The notes below the pieces were generated by a model, which was given only the letters and a program-made list of their open reading frames with translations, searched no databases and was not told where the DNA came from. Below are positions 1-9,067 of a stretch of 64,000 nucleotides of DNA, in pieces. The position numbers and the translations under genes were made by a program. Source of the stretch: DAISWO01 sp036826295 (lineage in GTDB: Bacteria > Patescibacteriota > Saccharimonadia > Saccharimonadales > JAGQNJ01); the NCBI GenBank assembly GCA_036826295.1, contig DAISWO010000003.1:1-64000 (forward strand), written 5' to 3'. The number at the start of each line of letters is the position of its first letter. Positions within the stretch are counted from its first letter, which is position 1.

Positions 1-130
1 GTATGCAAGAAGATGTTCCTGATGGATATTTCATAAATGACGACGGTGACTGTGTCTCAGAAGAAGAAGAAGAAGAAGAAGATGTCTGCCCTAACATCGA
101 AGGTATGCAAGAAGATGTTCCTGATGGATA
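1..130 (+). repeat. Direct repeat inside the surface protein gene, period 102 bp
   Basis: Bases 1-28 recur exactly at 103-130, in phase with the 34-residue protein repeat. Between them a pure AAG/GAA triplet tract at about 66-84 encodes the poly-Glu run. Unit number could change by recombination without breaking the frame. Confidence 0.9.
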
Positions 131-305
131 CACAAGAGATGCAGATGGTAACTGTATAATCCTCAAGCCAACTGGAAAACTCGAGTCTCCAAAAGTGCTA
201 CCTGATACCGGAGTAGGCTCAACAGCACTGACCGTATCGATTATTTCAGCGATTGTCTCAGGATTTGGCTACTATTACATCCAAAAACGTAAGATTTCAA
301 ACTAA
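1..305 (+). CDS. LPXTG-anchored surface protein, C-terminal part (5' end outside window)
   Basis: Only the C-terminus is present; the frame is open to the window edge. Two near-identical 34-residue units begin MQEDVPDGY and carry acidic Asp/Asn-Gly-Cys segments (DDGDC, DADGN), the first followed by a run of seven Glu. The end is a textbook sorting signal: LPDTG, a hydrophobic stretch of about 20 residues, then KRK near the terminus. By knowledge of sortase substrates, the protein is exported, cut between Thr and Gly and joined to the envelope. A sortase lies 3.3 kb downstream on the same strand and is the obvious partner. The role of the missing N-terminal part is unknown; an adhesin or stalk is plausible but not shown. 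Confidence 0.85.
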   Translation, partial: MQEDVPDGYFINDDGDCVSEEEEEEEDVCPNIEGMQEDVPDGYTRDADGNCIILKPTGKLESPKVLPDTGVGSTALTVSIISAIVSGFGYYYIQKRKISN

Positions 306-669
306 TCGTTAATAGGCCTAAAACAGGGTTCGCTCTTGCAAGATTTAACCATATAAAAGTAGACATCCCAGGTTAGTTTCAGGGGCGTAGTTTTGACTGA
401 TCACGTACGCTAAAGAAGATAATTTCGCCAACACTTACCGTTCGCACATCGCGCTCTGGTGGGTGTAACAGGACTGGCGCGCCGCTAGGCATTTCGCCAA
501 AACGCAGTGCAGTTTCGCCTAGATTGTCAAGTATCTTCTATTGTTGACATTTTTCAAAGTGTGAAATTACATTTTGACACAAACACTGGTTTGATACCAT
601 TGTCCACTTCAATCATCTATTGATTATAGCATATTTGTCAATAGTCTGCAAGTGTGATAATCTGGGTTT
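306..669. other. Intergenic region with hairpin and promoter-like boxes
   Basis: No credible gene in 364 bp. There is an inverted repeat CTAGGC/GCCTAG near 505-545, three copies of TTTCGCC, and several TTGACA-like boxes around 540-580. GATAAT at 656-661 lies 8 nt before the ATG at 670 and would give an almost leaderless message for the next gene. Confidence 0.4.
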
Positions 670-1395
670 ATGGGGAAAGAAGTGGATCGAAAATTTGCGG
701 TTTTTGATATAGACGGTACATTAATACGCTGGCAACTGTACCATGCAGTGGTGGACCGTCTAGCTAAAAATGACTTACTAGGTCCTAAAGCCCATAATCG
801 GCTCCATAACGCCCGCATGATCTGGAAACGCCGCGAACACGCAGATGCATTCTTGTCATACGAGAAGGAAGTTATTGCTGTGTACGAAGAGGCTCTGAGC
901 GATTTGGATGTTAATGTTTTTGACAAAATTGTCCAAGAAATTGTTAGTGAATACAAATATCAGACCTATGTCTATACACGCGACCTTGCCGGTAAACTAA
1001 AGGCTAAAGGCTACTTTTTGTTGGCTATTTCGGGTTCGCACCAAGAACTGGTAAAACACGTAGCCAAAAACTATGGTTTTGATGATTGGGTAGGAACAGA
1101 ATACATCCGAGAAGGCGATAGATTTAGCGGAGTAAAAAAGGTACCTTCGCTTGATAAAAAGACTGTCCTAAAAAAACTTATCAAAAAACACAACTTATCA
1201 ACCAAAAATAGCTACGCTATAGGTGATAGTAAAAGCGATGCCTCACTATTAGAATTAGTAGAAAATCCGATTGCTTTTAATCCCGACCTCAAGTTGCTGG
1301 CAATTGCAAAAAAACACCGTTGGCCCATAATCATAGAGAGAAAGAACGTAATCTATAGGCTAAAGGCAGGTGATAATGGGTACTTACTGGCGTAG
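670..1395 (+). CDS. HAD-superfamily phosphatase (SerB-like, subfamily IB)
   Basis: A 241-residue HAD hydrolase. Motif I is FDIDGT near residue 13, with the nucleophile Asp and the acid/base Asp two positions on; a Ser in the AISGS segment fits motif II; motif IV is GDSKSD near residue 182. The helical insert after motif I matches the C1 cap of phosphoserine phosphatase-like HADs. Such enzymes remove phosphate from small metabolites; the substrate cannot be read here, as many CPR genomes carry this type without a serine pathway. The downstream gene starts inside its last codons, so the two are probably translated together. ATG 670 follows a GATAAT box by 8 nt. Confidence 0.75.
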   Translation: MGKEVDRKFAVFDIDGTLIRWQLYHAVVDRLAKNDLLGPKAHNRLHNARMIWKRREHADAFLSYEKEVIAVYEEALSDLDVNVFDKIVQEIVSEYKYQTYVYTRDLAGKLKAKGYFLLAISGSHQELVKHVAKNYGFDDWVGTEYIREGDRFSGVKKVPSLDKKTVLKKLIKKHNLSTKNSYAIGDSKSDASLLELVENPIAFNPDLKLLAIAKKHRWPIIIERKNVIYRLKAGDNGYLLA

Positions 1396-2158
1396 ACAAT
1401 CAAGCGACAAACCTCTTTTTCCGGAACTTGCGTGGGACAAGCCAGAGAACAAAAGGCTTGCTGGCAAATTGCTAATTATAGGCGGTAATGCTCACGGCTT
1501 TTCTGCGCCGGGGCAAGCTTATCAAATTGCACAAGATAATGGTATTGGGGTCGCGAAAGTATTGTTGCCTGATGCTCTACAAAAAAGTGTGGGCAAAATA
1601 TTAGAAAACGGCGAGTACGCTCCTAGCACGAAGAGCGGTAGCTTTGGGCATACAGCGTTGGAATCGTGGACCGCTTGGGCTAATTGGGCTGACGGGGTGT
1701 TAATTGCAGGAGATTTAGGACGAAACTCAGAAACCGCAGTTGTACTAGAAAAATTTATTACGGTGACGACAAAACCACTATTCATTACAAAAGATGCAGT
1801 TGATTATTTCAGAGCAAATGCAAAATCTATCCTCGTTAGAGACAATACTGTACTAATTTTAAGCCTATCCCAGCTTCAAAAATTTTGTCTAGAGATCGGC
1901 TGGACATCTGCTGTGACATTTCAGATGACAATACTACAATTGGTCGAATTCTTGCATCGCGTGACCTTACAAAACAAAGTTAGCATTGTGACCTCGCATA
2001 ATGGCAATTATTTCGTTGCGTACAAGGGCATGGTCAGCACTACCAAAAATGACCAAACGGACGATATTTGGCGCGTTGAAATCGCCAGCAAAGCTAGCGT
2101 ATGGTACATCCAAAATCCCACTAAGCCATTCGAGGCTCTGACTACAGCAGTTGTGTAA
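1376..2158 (+). CDS. NAD(P)H-hydrate dehydratase-like protein (ribokinase fold), divergent
   Basis: About 260 residues. The segment KLLIIGGNAHGFSAPGQAYQ near residue 31, followed by a Gly-Val-Ala stretch, resembles the start of the carbohydrate-kinase-like dehydratase domain (YjeF C-terminal domain), which repairs hydrated NAD(P)H using ADP or ATP. A later VLIAGDLGRNSE segment fits the family's GPGLG region. The catalytic GxGD-type end motif is not clear, so it may be a non-enzymatic or altered relative. It overlaps the preceding HAD gene by 20 nt. ATG 1376 is chosen over an in-frame GTG at 1370 because AGGCAGGT precedes it. Confidence 0.45.
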   Translation: MGTYWRRQSSDKPLFPELAWDKPENKRLAGKLLIIGGNAHGFSAPGQAYQIAQDNGIGVAKVLLPDALQKSVGKILENGEYAPSTKSGSFGHTALESWTAWANWADGVLIAGDLGRNSETAVVLEKFITVTTKPLFITKDAVDYFRANAKSILVRDNTVLILSLSQLQKFCLEIGWTSAVTFQMTILQLVEFLHRVTLQNKVSIVTSHNGNYFVAYKGMVSTTKNDQTDDIWRVEIASKASVWYIQNPTKPFEALTTAVV

Positions 2159-2200
2159 TAAACTATCTTTTTGTTCTATTATGTAGTATAGTTTGTACTC

Positions 2201-3133
2201 ATGTCACACAATATTCCTCATCGCAAAGCACGTAACCATCCGAAGGCAGAGAAGGTTATACTTAACGAAAAGATAAGTGAATTCAAGCACCATCAAGATC
2301 CAGGCTTCAAAGAGAAAACTGCTGAGCTTGTGTCCTCGGTCGGCATTCCAATCTATAGATTAATAGGCGCAGAAATGTTTGTTGAAACGGCTACCAGCCC
2401 CGAACTTGACGTAATCGAAAAGCAAGCTTTATTAGAAAGAGGCAAAAAGGGCTACGAAGATATTTATAGACAAGGAGTAGTCAGAAAAAATGGTTTATCA
2501 CATGAAGCTGGACATGCAGCATTGAGACTGGCGACTTTTGATTCCACACAATGGGTGATTGCAGGTGAGCAACTACCACCATTAAGTGTGGTTGAAGAAA
2601 ATTACTCAAAACTATTTCGGACATGTTTGGAGTTAGATAGATCTAGGACAAACGGGCTACTGACACCTGAAGATAGATTTCAACTTACAGGAGCCGAATA
2701 CGAGGGTAGCGTGCTATTACTATTAATGCGATTTATCTTAAGAGAGAGGGACACTGAATATGGAGCTGCCTTTTCTCTATTGTCTGAAGATCATGCCGAT
2801 AATCGCGGGTCCTACTTAGTAGGTAGATGGGATGTCTCAGCGTTTACTCAATATGCAGGCGAAACAACACCTCAAGTTAAACATCGAATACAGGTTAAGT
2901 CCTCTAGAGAAGCGTCAGAACATTTTGCCGAAAAGTCCGTACATGAATACGACGAGACAAGAGTGAGCGTTGTCTACGCAAGACAAGATCTTGCCCTCAG
3001 CCAGAGACATCCTGTGTTTCCAAACACTATACCCTCAGAATGCTATGAAGTTGAGGTAAATTGTGGAAACCACGACAAACTAGTAGAGCAAAGGTTAGAC
3101 AGAAGAATCGACAAACTATTAGATCTAATATAA
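2201..3133 (+). CDS. Uncharacterised protein with an HEAGH motif
   Basis: 310 residues, soluble, no signal peptide or membrane segment; family not recognised. Residues 101-105 read HEAGH in the context LSHEAGHAALRLA, which looks like the zinc site of gluzincin-type peptidases (compare FtsH), but I cannot place a third ligand, so protease activity is only a possibility. The C-terminal third is charged and acidic-basic mixed. A TAGTAT box about 12 nt before ATG 2201 fits the short-leader promoter style of the window. The gene stops 2 bp before a copy of the tRNA-Leu 3' end, so it may have arrived with an element once inserted at that tRNA. Confidence 0.55.
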   Translation: MSHNIPHRKARNHPKAEKVILNEKISEFKHHQDPGFKEKTAELVSSVGIPIYRLIGAEMFVETATSPELDVIEKQALLERGKKGYEDIYRQGVVRKNGLSHEAGHAALRLATFDSTQWVIAGEQLPPLSVVEENYSKLFRTCLELDRSRTNGLLTPEDRFQLTGAEYEGSVLLLLMRFILRERDTEYGAAFSLLSEDHADNRGSYLVGRWDVSAFTQYAGETTPQVKHRIQVKSSREASEHFAEKSVHEYDETRVSVVYARQDLALSQRHPVFPNTIPSECYEVEVNCGNHDKLVEQRLDRRIDKLLDLI

Positions 3134-3135
3134 AC

Positions 3136-3153
3136 GGTGCCGGAGGAGAGACT
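3136..3153 (+). repeat. 18-bp duplicate of the tRNA-Leu 3' end (possible att scar)
   Basis: This stretch is identical to 3313-3330, the CCA end, acceptor and part of the T arm of tRNA-Leu, in the same orientation. Duplicated tRNA 3' ends mark integration sites of phages and islands. Only 159 bp now separate the copies. A further 13-nt T-arm match in the opposite orientation lies near 3250-3262. Confidence 0.7.
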
Positions 3154-3268
3154 ATTCATTATCCGCTAGTGACAAAATTGCTGAAGCAATTGCACATGCG
3201 AACAAGTACTTAAAACATAAACAGCCTCCTAGGGCTATTTATGACTACGTTCGAGTCTCTCTACAACG

Positions 3269-3312
3269 AAAAAATCCTTCATAGCTATAATAGAAATATA
3301 GCGACGAAGGAT
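3269..3312 (-). terminator. Intrinsic terminator of tRNA-Leu
   Basis: On the minus strand, directly after the CCA end, ATCCTTC (3306-3312 complement) pairs with GAAGGAT (3274-3280 complement), with an inner GCTATA/TATAGC helix, followed by six T. Position and shape fit a tRNA terminator. Confidence 0.75.
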
Positions 3313-3396
3313 GGTGCCGGAGGAGAGACTCGAACTCTCAAGGGTTGCCCCACACGATTTTGAGTCGTGCGCGTATACCAATTCCGCCACTCCGGC
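3312..3396 (-). tRNA. tRNA-Leu (anticodon CAA)
   Basis: The reverse complement folds as a class II tRNA. The acceptor arms GCCGGAG and CTCCGGC pair fully, the discriminator is A and CCA is encoded. The anticodon stem CACGA/TCGTG encloses CTCAAAA, so the anticodon is CAA, reading UUG. A long variable arm and a GTTCGAG T loop are present, as expected for leucine. 85 nt including CCA. Confidence 0.95.
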
Positions 3397-3580
3397 TCGT
3401 CAGAACCGACGGTCAGCTTCCGAAAATTACTTTACTTAATTTTCTTTCACCTTCTAGTCGCTTCTTGGTTTAAAAAACTAGGAAAACACATTAGCTACGG
3501 AACAGAGATAATTGTACACCAAAATAGGTTAACTCTGATATACTTTTATCTGTTAACACTAGCATAAACATATAATATTG

Positions 3581-4753
3581 ATGAGCGACGAAAAAACCCG
3601 AAAAGATCCATTGTTAAACAGTAGCGCGAAAGCTGCTGCAGATATTGCGCGCTTAAAACTCAATACGCTATATAATAAAGTTTCAAATTCTAGTGATGAA
3701 AATGACAAGAGCGAAAAATCAAGAGAAGATTTTTTAAAATTATCCAAATACCAAAAATATATGGCTAATCTTGCGAGCTCAGGCAAATCATTAGCCGACA
3801 TACAAACAGCTTGGCACAATTATTATGCTAGTTTGTCTGATATTGAAAAAAACGAAGTATGGCAAGAATTTTACGACGAACATGACAACCAAAAAAGAAT
3901 AAATCAACGAAATAATAATGGCCCCGGGCCTAGTGCGATAGACCAAAAAGAACCAACTGACACTTTAGCCCCGCTCAATAGCGACAGTAGCTTACCGACT
4001 AGTAGAAAAAAATTAACTCTGAAACAACACTTACATTCTCTGCTTTTTGGCCTCGTTGTTGGTAGTATCACTATGTTATTTATTTTATTTGGATTCTTCA
4101 ACGAGAGATTCATAGCACCATTTGTTACACCTAGTAAAAATGTCAGTACCACACCGATAATTGGGGATCCTAGCTCTAATGTCGCCGGTAGAGGGTCTGA
4201 AATAATTATCCCAAAAATAAACGTAGAGATACCGGTCGTTTATGATGCCCAGGACGTCATAAGAGCCTCAAACGCTAAAGATCTAGAGGATGCCATACAA
4301 AAGAACCTAGAAAATGGGGTAGTACATTATCCTTCAACATCCCTGCCAGGAGAAAAGGGTAATATTGCGATTGTTGGGCACTCAAGTAACAACATTTTTA
4401 ACAAAGGTAAGTACAAATTCGCTTTCGTGTTGTTATCAAAATTGGAAGAAGGCGACACCTTTTATCTAACCAAAGACAAAGTCCGCTACCCCTATAAAAT
4501 ATTTCAGAAGAAAATTGTCCCGCCATCAGACGTATCGGTACTCGCCAACAAAGGTAGCAGATCGACTGCTACGCTAATTACGTGTGATCCGCCTGGCACT
4601 TCACTGAATCGACTAATAGTAGTAGGGGAGCAAATCAGCCCGAGCCCAAAAAAGAATGCAGCACCTGAAGCTAAAGAAACTAGTCCAGCAGTTGAGCAGC
4701 TCCCGAGTAATGCCGAGAGTTTGTGGAGCAGATTCACTAATTGGTTATTTTAA
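3581..4753 (+). CDS. Sortase with long cytoplasmic N-terminus
   Basis: 390 residues. Residues 1-150 are hydrophilic and probably cytoplasmic, with a coiled-coil-like charged part; one membrane helix at about 153-173; then an extracellular sortase domain. The catalytic His is in IVGHSSN (H267), Cys in TLITC (C335) and Arg in LNRLIVVGE (R344), the classical triad. By family knowledge it cleaves LPXTG-type signals and links proteins to the envelope; the LPDTG protein at the window start is a natural substrate. The sequence around Cys resembles class D/E sortases more than SrtA. ATG 3581 is preferred to the in-frame TTG just before it. It converges on the PEGA gene with a 12-bp gap. Confidence 0.9.
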   Translation: MSDEKTRKDPLLNSSAKAAADIARLKLNTLYNKVSNSSDENDKSEKSREDFLKLSKYQKYMANLASSGKSLADIQTAWHNYYASLSDIEKNEVWQEFYDEHDNQKRINQRNNNGPGPSAIDQKEPTDTLAPLNSDSSLPTSRKKLTLKQHLHSLLFGLVVGSITMLFILFGFFNERFIAPFVTPSKNVSTTPIIGDPSSNVAGRGSEIIIPKINVEIPVVYDAQDVIRASNAKDLEDAIQKNLENGVVHYPSTSLPGEKGNIAIVGHSSNNIFNKGKYKFAFVLLSKLEEGDTFYLTKDKVRYPYKIFQKKIVPPSDVSVLANKGSRSTATLITCDPPGTSLNRLIVVGEQISPSPKKNAAPEAKETSPAVEQLPSNAESLWSRFTNWLF

Positions 4754-4765
4754 AAAAACTAGCAT

Positions 4766-6250
4766 TTATTCGGCGCGCAAGTTAAAGCTTCTGATAATGT
4801 ATGGGGCTTTCTTACCCTTAACAGACACCAAGCCCCGAGCAGTTTGATAATCTGAGTCAAAGCTTATCAGGCTACCACTAAGACCTTTAAATAACTCGTT
4901 AGCATTTGTACCGTCGAACTCGAACACAACAAATTCGCCCGTAGCATTAACAACTAAACGGTGATTGTCCATCCATTGATGTTTGGTAACATTCTCGTAT
5001 TTAAAATCCAAGCCGTACTTGTATTGTCTGTCATCTTCAGCGTCATATATATTAAAATTTGAACCGCTCTGAATAGAAACAAATCGTGCATTGAGCGAGA
5101 ACGACAATTGCTGGATGTTCTTGAGCCTTAGAGTTCTTGCAAAGAACGATGGGTCGCCAATATTTTTGGCACTGCTAAGAGGGTTTCGGAAAATATAAGC
5201 CTCGTCTTTACCGCTAGAGGCTCCGATAGCCACATATAGATTGTCGTCGTATTCAGCTAAATCTAAGAAGTATGTGTCAGAACGCGGCAACTCTTTTATA
5301 GTCACCGTTAAATCAGCACCGTCCCAAAGTTGAACCTTAACAAATCCTTGCTTAGATTTGTTTACGTTATTTACAAACAATACTTTGTCATTTTTGTACG
5401 GCTGAAACTTTGCAACATTTGACAATATTTTTTGCGCTGAGACATTCTTTAGATTTCCTGTCTGAAGATTACCGCCTGCCGATAACATATATAGATTCTC
5501 TGGACTTTTATCCCGAAGTCGAACGTCAATAAATTTCTTGTCGTAAAGCGTATTGATATTGACTGATTCTTGAGGGTTCTCAGTATCGATTAAAACATAC
5601 TTCAATCCGGCGCTAGAGTTATATCTTGTCAGTAAATGACGGTTGTTAGTGGACCACTCAACAGCTACTAGTTTGCTTGATTTGACAAGCCCAGGAAAAA
5701 CCCTTGAAGGCAACTCTAAGAATACGGCCGGTTTGCTCGGATCTGCATTGTCAAGCAGGTCATATCTCGTAAAAGAATCTGGACGCTGTACTAATTGTTT
5801 GCTCCTGTCAGGGCTAACAGAAATCAATCCAGGCTTCAAGCTATATGATGCCACATCGCTTGTTGACAGAGTTTTTGCGAATAAAAATGGATAGTCTAGT
5901 CTAGTCAATTGTCCACCCTGAAATTCTACGGATTTTGTCCAAGGTCTGTAACCTTGCTTTTGATAAGTCACACTATAGTTACCTTGAGGCAGGATGAGTC
6001 TGTCGTTTGTGGTGGTACTTTCTTTAGTGCCTGTATCGCTATTTATGATATCGACATTTGCACCATCAGGCTGTGAGGCTAAGAAGACGGTACTATTTTG
6101 ATAAACCTCGCCGTCTCTATTAACTCCGTAACCGAAGGCCGCATACAATAAAACGACTGCAGCTACGCCAATTAAAATAGCCATTAAACCATAGCCGATA
6201 TATAACTTTATAATATTACTACGCTTCTTTTTAGGGTCGAGAAAGTCCAT
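4766..6250 (-). CDS. PEGA-domain membrane protein with C-terminal beta-propeller-like region
   Basis: 494 residues. A short basic N-terminus, one membrane helix at about 16-38, then a PEGA domain at about 50-125 (PDGANVDI, LILPQGNYSVTYQKQGY). The remaining 350 residues show repeating beta-strand patterns with aromatic and Asp-rich turns, as in a propeller of WD/NHL type. PEGA domains are found in S-layer and envelope proteins; the likely place is outside the membrane, tethered by the N-terminal helix. Function unknown. TATATAGG sits just before the ATG. The gene converges with the sortase gene, but there is no direct link between them in sequence. Confidence 0.7.
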   Translation of the reverse strand: MDFLDPKKKRSNIIKLYIGYGLMAILIGVAAVVLLYAAFGYGVNRDGEVYQNSTVFLASQPDGANVDIINSDTGTKESTTTNDRLILPQGNYSVTYQKQGYRPWTKSVEFQGGQLTRLDYPFLFAKTLSTSDVASYSLKPGLISVSPDRSKQLVQRPDSFTRYDLLDNADPSKPAVFLELPSRVFPGLVKSSKLVAVEWSTNNRHLLTRYNSSAGLKYVLIDTENPQESVNINTLYDKKFIDVRLRDKSPENLYMLSAGGNLQTGNLKNVSAQKILSNVAKFQPYKNDKVLFVNNVNKSKQGFVKVQLWDGADLTVTIKELPRSDTYFLDLAEYDDNLYVAIGASSGKDEAYIFRNPLSSAKNIGDPSFFARTLRLKNIQQLSFSLNARFVSIQSGSNFNIYDAEDDRQYKYGLDFKYENVTKHQWMDNHRLVVNATGEFVVFEFDGTNANELFKGLSGSLISFDSDYQTARGLVSVKGKKAPYIIRSFNLRAE

Positions 6251-6359
6251 TACCTATATATTCTAACAGACATATGGCCACTAAAGTGCTTGCGGCAATA
6301 ATCGTAAGAGTCTAAACTAAAGCTTGAATATTAGAGGGTAATCCGCCAAGAGGGTAATA

Positions 6360-7538
6360 GTGAATAATCACAAACATAAGATTGTACTAAACGGCAAAAT
6401 ATACGATGTAAAGACAGGCCAAGCTGTGGCCGGACATCATGAAAGTCCAAAACAAGAGTCTGCGCCACAGAACAACCGCGTCATGCAACAAAAAGTAATT
6501 GATGGTGTTATATCAAAACCAAAAACCCGGATAACTCATCAAAATCACCAAAAACCCGTCTTTAATTCACACTCTCCTGCGCCAAAGCACATTGACAAAC
6601 CACACCCTCAACATCAAACGCCCGTCGGAACAACATCAAGCCATGCTCAACACAACGTCAATCACGTGAAGAAACATCATCCGCTTAAAGCAGCCACACT
6701 CATGAGAAGTGTAGTAACGCCACCGTCTAAAAATGCAGCTTTGACTAGAGCAAACCAGAAACCGGTAATTTTGACAGATAAAGAGGGGCGTTTGCATAGA
6801 GCAAAGACAATTAAAAAGAGCCGACACATCCAACGCTTCCCGGTATCGCCACAAAGTGCCGAAGAATTTATAGCCCCACCGATTATTCCTGTAGTAGAAG
6901 CAACTCCCGAAACTGCAACGCATCAAGTAGTGCCTGAAAATAATAATAAAGATGCGGCAGAAACACGAGCAGTCAAAACCAAACAAGAGAAAATTTTTGA
7001 GAAAGCTATCGAGAATGCAAACTCCCATAAAACAATTCCTCGTTCTAATCACCAAAAACACCATCGTTCAAAAATCAGCTCAAAACGAAGAACTTTCAGA
7101 TATGCAAGCGGGATGCTAGCGGCAGTACTACTGACAGGTTTTGTTCTCTATCAAAATATACCCAACCTAAGCATGCGAATAGCATCAAGCAAGGCGGGTT
7201 TTAATGCCAGCCTGCCGGGCTACAATCCCTCAGGTTACACACTATCTGGACCAGTTGTATACTCGCCAGGGAAAATAACGGTAAATTTTTCTTCCAATTC
7301 TGATGACCGAGATTATACTTTGACCCAACAAGTATCGAACTGGAATTCTCAGGCTTTGATTGATAATTTTTTTGCCGTCAAGAATAAGGATTTTGAGACC
7401 TATCAAGAAAAAGGCAAAACAATATTCCTTTATGATGATAAAAACGCGACTTGGGTTAGCGGTGGGGTATGGTACCAAATCCAGGATGCCGACGAGCTCA
7501 GTAGTAGTCAAATACTGAATATTGCTAGTAGTACCTAA
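6360..7538 (+). CDS. Membrane-anchored protein with disordered basic N-terminus and DUF4367-like C-terminus
   Basis: 392 residues starting at GTG 6360, preceded by AGAGGG. Residues 1-240 are rich in His, Lys, Pro and Gln and look disordered; a single membrane helix at about 245-265; then about 125 extracellular residues with the pattern GYTLSGPVVYSPGKITVNF and a late GGVWYQIQDADEL, which recalls DUF4367 domains. With the N-terminus inside, its basic tail could touch nucleic acid or phospholipid, but this is inference. It lies between the divergent PEGA gene and gltX and shares no overlap with either. Exact role unknown. Confidence 0.55.
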   Translation: MNNHKHKIVLNGKIYDVKTGQAVAGHHESPKQESAPQNNRVMQQKVIDGVISKPKTRITHQNHQKPVFNSHSPAPKHIDKPHPQHQTPVGTTSSHAQHNVNHVKKHHPLKAATLMRSVVTPPSKNAALTRANQKPVILTDKEGRLHRAKTIKKSRHIQRFPVSPQSAEEFIAPPIIPVVEATPETATHQVVPENNNKDAAETRAVKTKQEKIFEKAIENANSHKTIPRSNHQKHHRSKISSKRRTFRYASGMLAAVLLTGFVLYQNIPNLSMRIASSKAGFNASLPGYNPSGYTLSGPVVYSPGKITVNFSSNSDDRDYTLTQQVSNWNSQALIDNFFAVKNKDFETYQEKGKTIFLYDDKNATWVSGGVWYQIQDADELSSSQILNIASST

Positions 7539-7578
7539 AAATTATACTTAACTGTTTATATAACAGGTGTTACTGAGT

Positions 7579-7584
7579 TACAAT
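7579..7584 (+). promoter_or_regulatory. -10 box that fixes the gltX start
   Basis: TACAAT at 7579-7584. Upstream in-frame starts at 7567 and 7585 fall before or inside the expected transcript start, which leaves ATG 7594 as the first usable start. Confidence 0.5.
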
Positions 7585-7593
7585 ATGATTAAT

Positions 7594-9042
7594 ATGAATA
7601 AAGTTAGGACAAGATTTTGCCCCAGCCCTACTGGCTATATGCACGTCGGGGGAGTACGCACGGCATTATTTGCTTGGCTTATAGCTAGACAAAATCAAGG
7701 TGATTTTATACTACGGATCGAAGACACAGACAAAAATAGAGAGGTCGAGGGATCTGAAAAACATATAATCGAGTCACTAAAATGGCTTGGGATACAGTGG
7801 CAAGAAGGGCCCGATATGAATGGGAATTACGGGCCATATCGTCAGAGCGAACGGTTAGCAATATATAGAAAGTGGGCGGATAAACTGCTCGCCAGTGGGC
7901 GGGCATACGCTGACCCGTATACGCCAGACCAAACTCAAAAATTTAGGGAAGAAGCTCAGAAGAACAAACAACCATTCCTGTTTCGGAATCACAGACCTAA
8001 TTCGCTGGACAGCGAACCACCGATATGGGACGGCTCTATGCCACTACGCTTTAAGTCTGACCCAAAAGCCTACACATGGAGCGATGAAATTATGGGAGAG
8101 CTCAATACGGGGCCCGAGGTCGTTGACGACTTCATAATAATGAAATCTGACGGTTTCCCAACCTATAACTTTGCACACATTGTTGATGACGCCGAAATGA
8201 AGATTTCTCACATCATACGTGGTCAAGAATTTATTTCATCAATGCCAAACTATTTGAACCTATATAAAGCCCTGGACATAGAGCACCCAATTTTTGCAAC
8301 TGTGCCGCACATTTTAGGGCCAACTGGCAACAAAAAGTTAAGCAAACGCGACGGGGCAAAAGATATACTTGATTATCGAAACGAGGGCTACTTACCAGAA
8401 GCACTAGTAAATTTTTTGGTGACACTAGGCTGGAACGACGGCACGGAAGACGAAATATATGATGTCGATGACTTGGTTAAGCGATTCTCGCTTGATAGAG
8501 TTCAGAAGAGTGGAGCGCGCTTTGATGAAAGAAGATTACTGTGGCTAAATGGTGCTCACATCAGAAATCTCTCTACGGAGAAACTTCATAAATTGACGAA
8601 AAAATACTGGCCAAAATCAAGCGAAGTATTTGAGGATGACTATAAGCAGAGGATATTACAACTGATTAAAGAACGACTCAAATTCTTTAAGGAGATTCCC
8701 GAGCTGACTGAATTTTTCTTCTCGCGACCAGACTTTGACCAAGAATTAATAAGCTCAAATAAACAGCTGGCCAAGACCGAAAACGACATATTAATCAAAC
8801 TACTCGATAAATCGATAAATGAGCTAGAAAATATAGAATTCGATCAGGCAACGATTAAAGCGAGTTTAGATAAACTGCTAGCCGAGACCGGCGAAAAACC
8901 AGCAATACTTCTAGGAATAATTCGCGTGGCAGTATCGCGTTGGCCATCGAGCCCCGAACTAGCAGGTAGCTTAGCGGTGATAGGCAAAGACGAATCATTG
9001 GCTAGGCTGAAAGAAGTTATGCTAAAATTAAGCGAGAGATAA
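7594..9042 (+). CDS. gltX: Glutamyl-tRNA synthetase
   Basis: 482 residues, class I synthetase of the usual bacterial length. The N-terminus is MNKVRTRFCPSPTG, HIGH appears as HVGG and KMSKS as KKLSKRDGA; the C-terminal alpha-helical anticodon domain is complete. It charges tRNA-Glu, and in organisms without GlnRS also tRNA-Gln for GatCAB; which applies here is not visible. The start is taken at 7594, because family members begin two to four residues before VRTRF and a TACAAT box lies 10 nt upstream. A tRNA-Glu gene occurs at 16 kb in this window. The next gene begins 25 nt after the stop. Confidence 0.97.
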   Translation: MNKVRTRFCPSPTGYMHVGGVRTALFAWLIARQNQGDFILRIEDTDKNREVEGSEKHIIESLKWLGIQWQEGPDMNGNYGPYRQSERLAIYRKWADKLLASGRAYADPYTPDQTQKFREEAQKNKQPFLFRNHRPNSLDSEPPIWDGSMPLRFKSDPKAYTWSDEIMGELNTGPEVVDDFIIMKSDGFPTYNFAHIVDDAEMKISHIIRGQEFISSMPNYLNLYKALDIEHPIFATVPHILGPTGNKKLSKRDGAKDILDYRNEGYLPEALVNFLVTLGWNDGTEDEIYDVDDLVKRFSLDRVQKSGARFDERRLLWLNGAHIRNLSTEKLHKLTKKYWPKSSEVFEDDYKQRILQLIKERLKFFKEIPELTEFFFSRPDFDQELISSNKQLAKTENDILIKLLDKSINELENIEFDQATIKASLDKLLAETGEKPAILLGIIRVAVSRWPSSPELAGSLAVIGKDESLARLKEVMLKLSER

Positions 9043-9067
9043 AGAAGAATAAATAGAAAGTTATAAT

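Noticed and set aside
3367..3567. 66-codon frame overlapping tRNA-Leu
   Set aside because: It begins inside the tRNA and has no start signal or protein-like features.
6636..7064. 142-codon minus-strand frame
   Set aside because: Cys/Phe-rich shadow of the 6360-7538 gene, without start signals.
9062..9067. TATAAT as a certain promoter of the DUF3048 gene
   Set aside because: It touches the TTG start and has no -35 box at the right distance, so I leave the start open.
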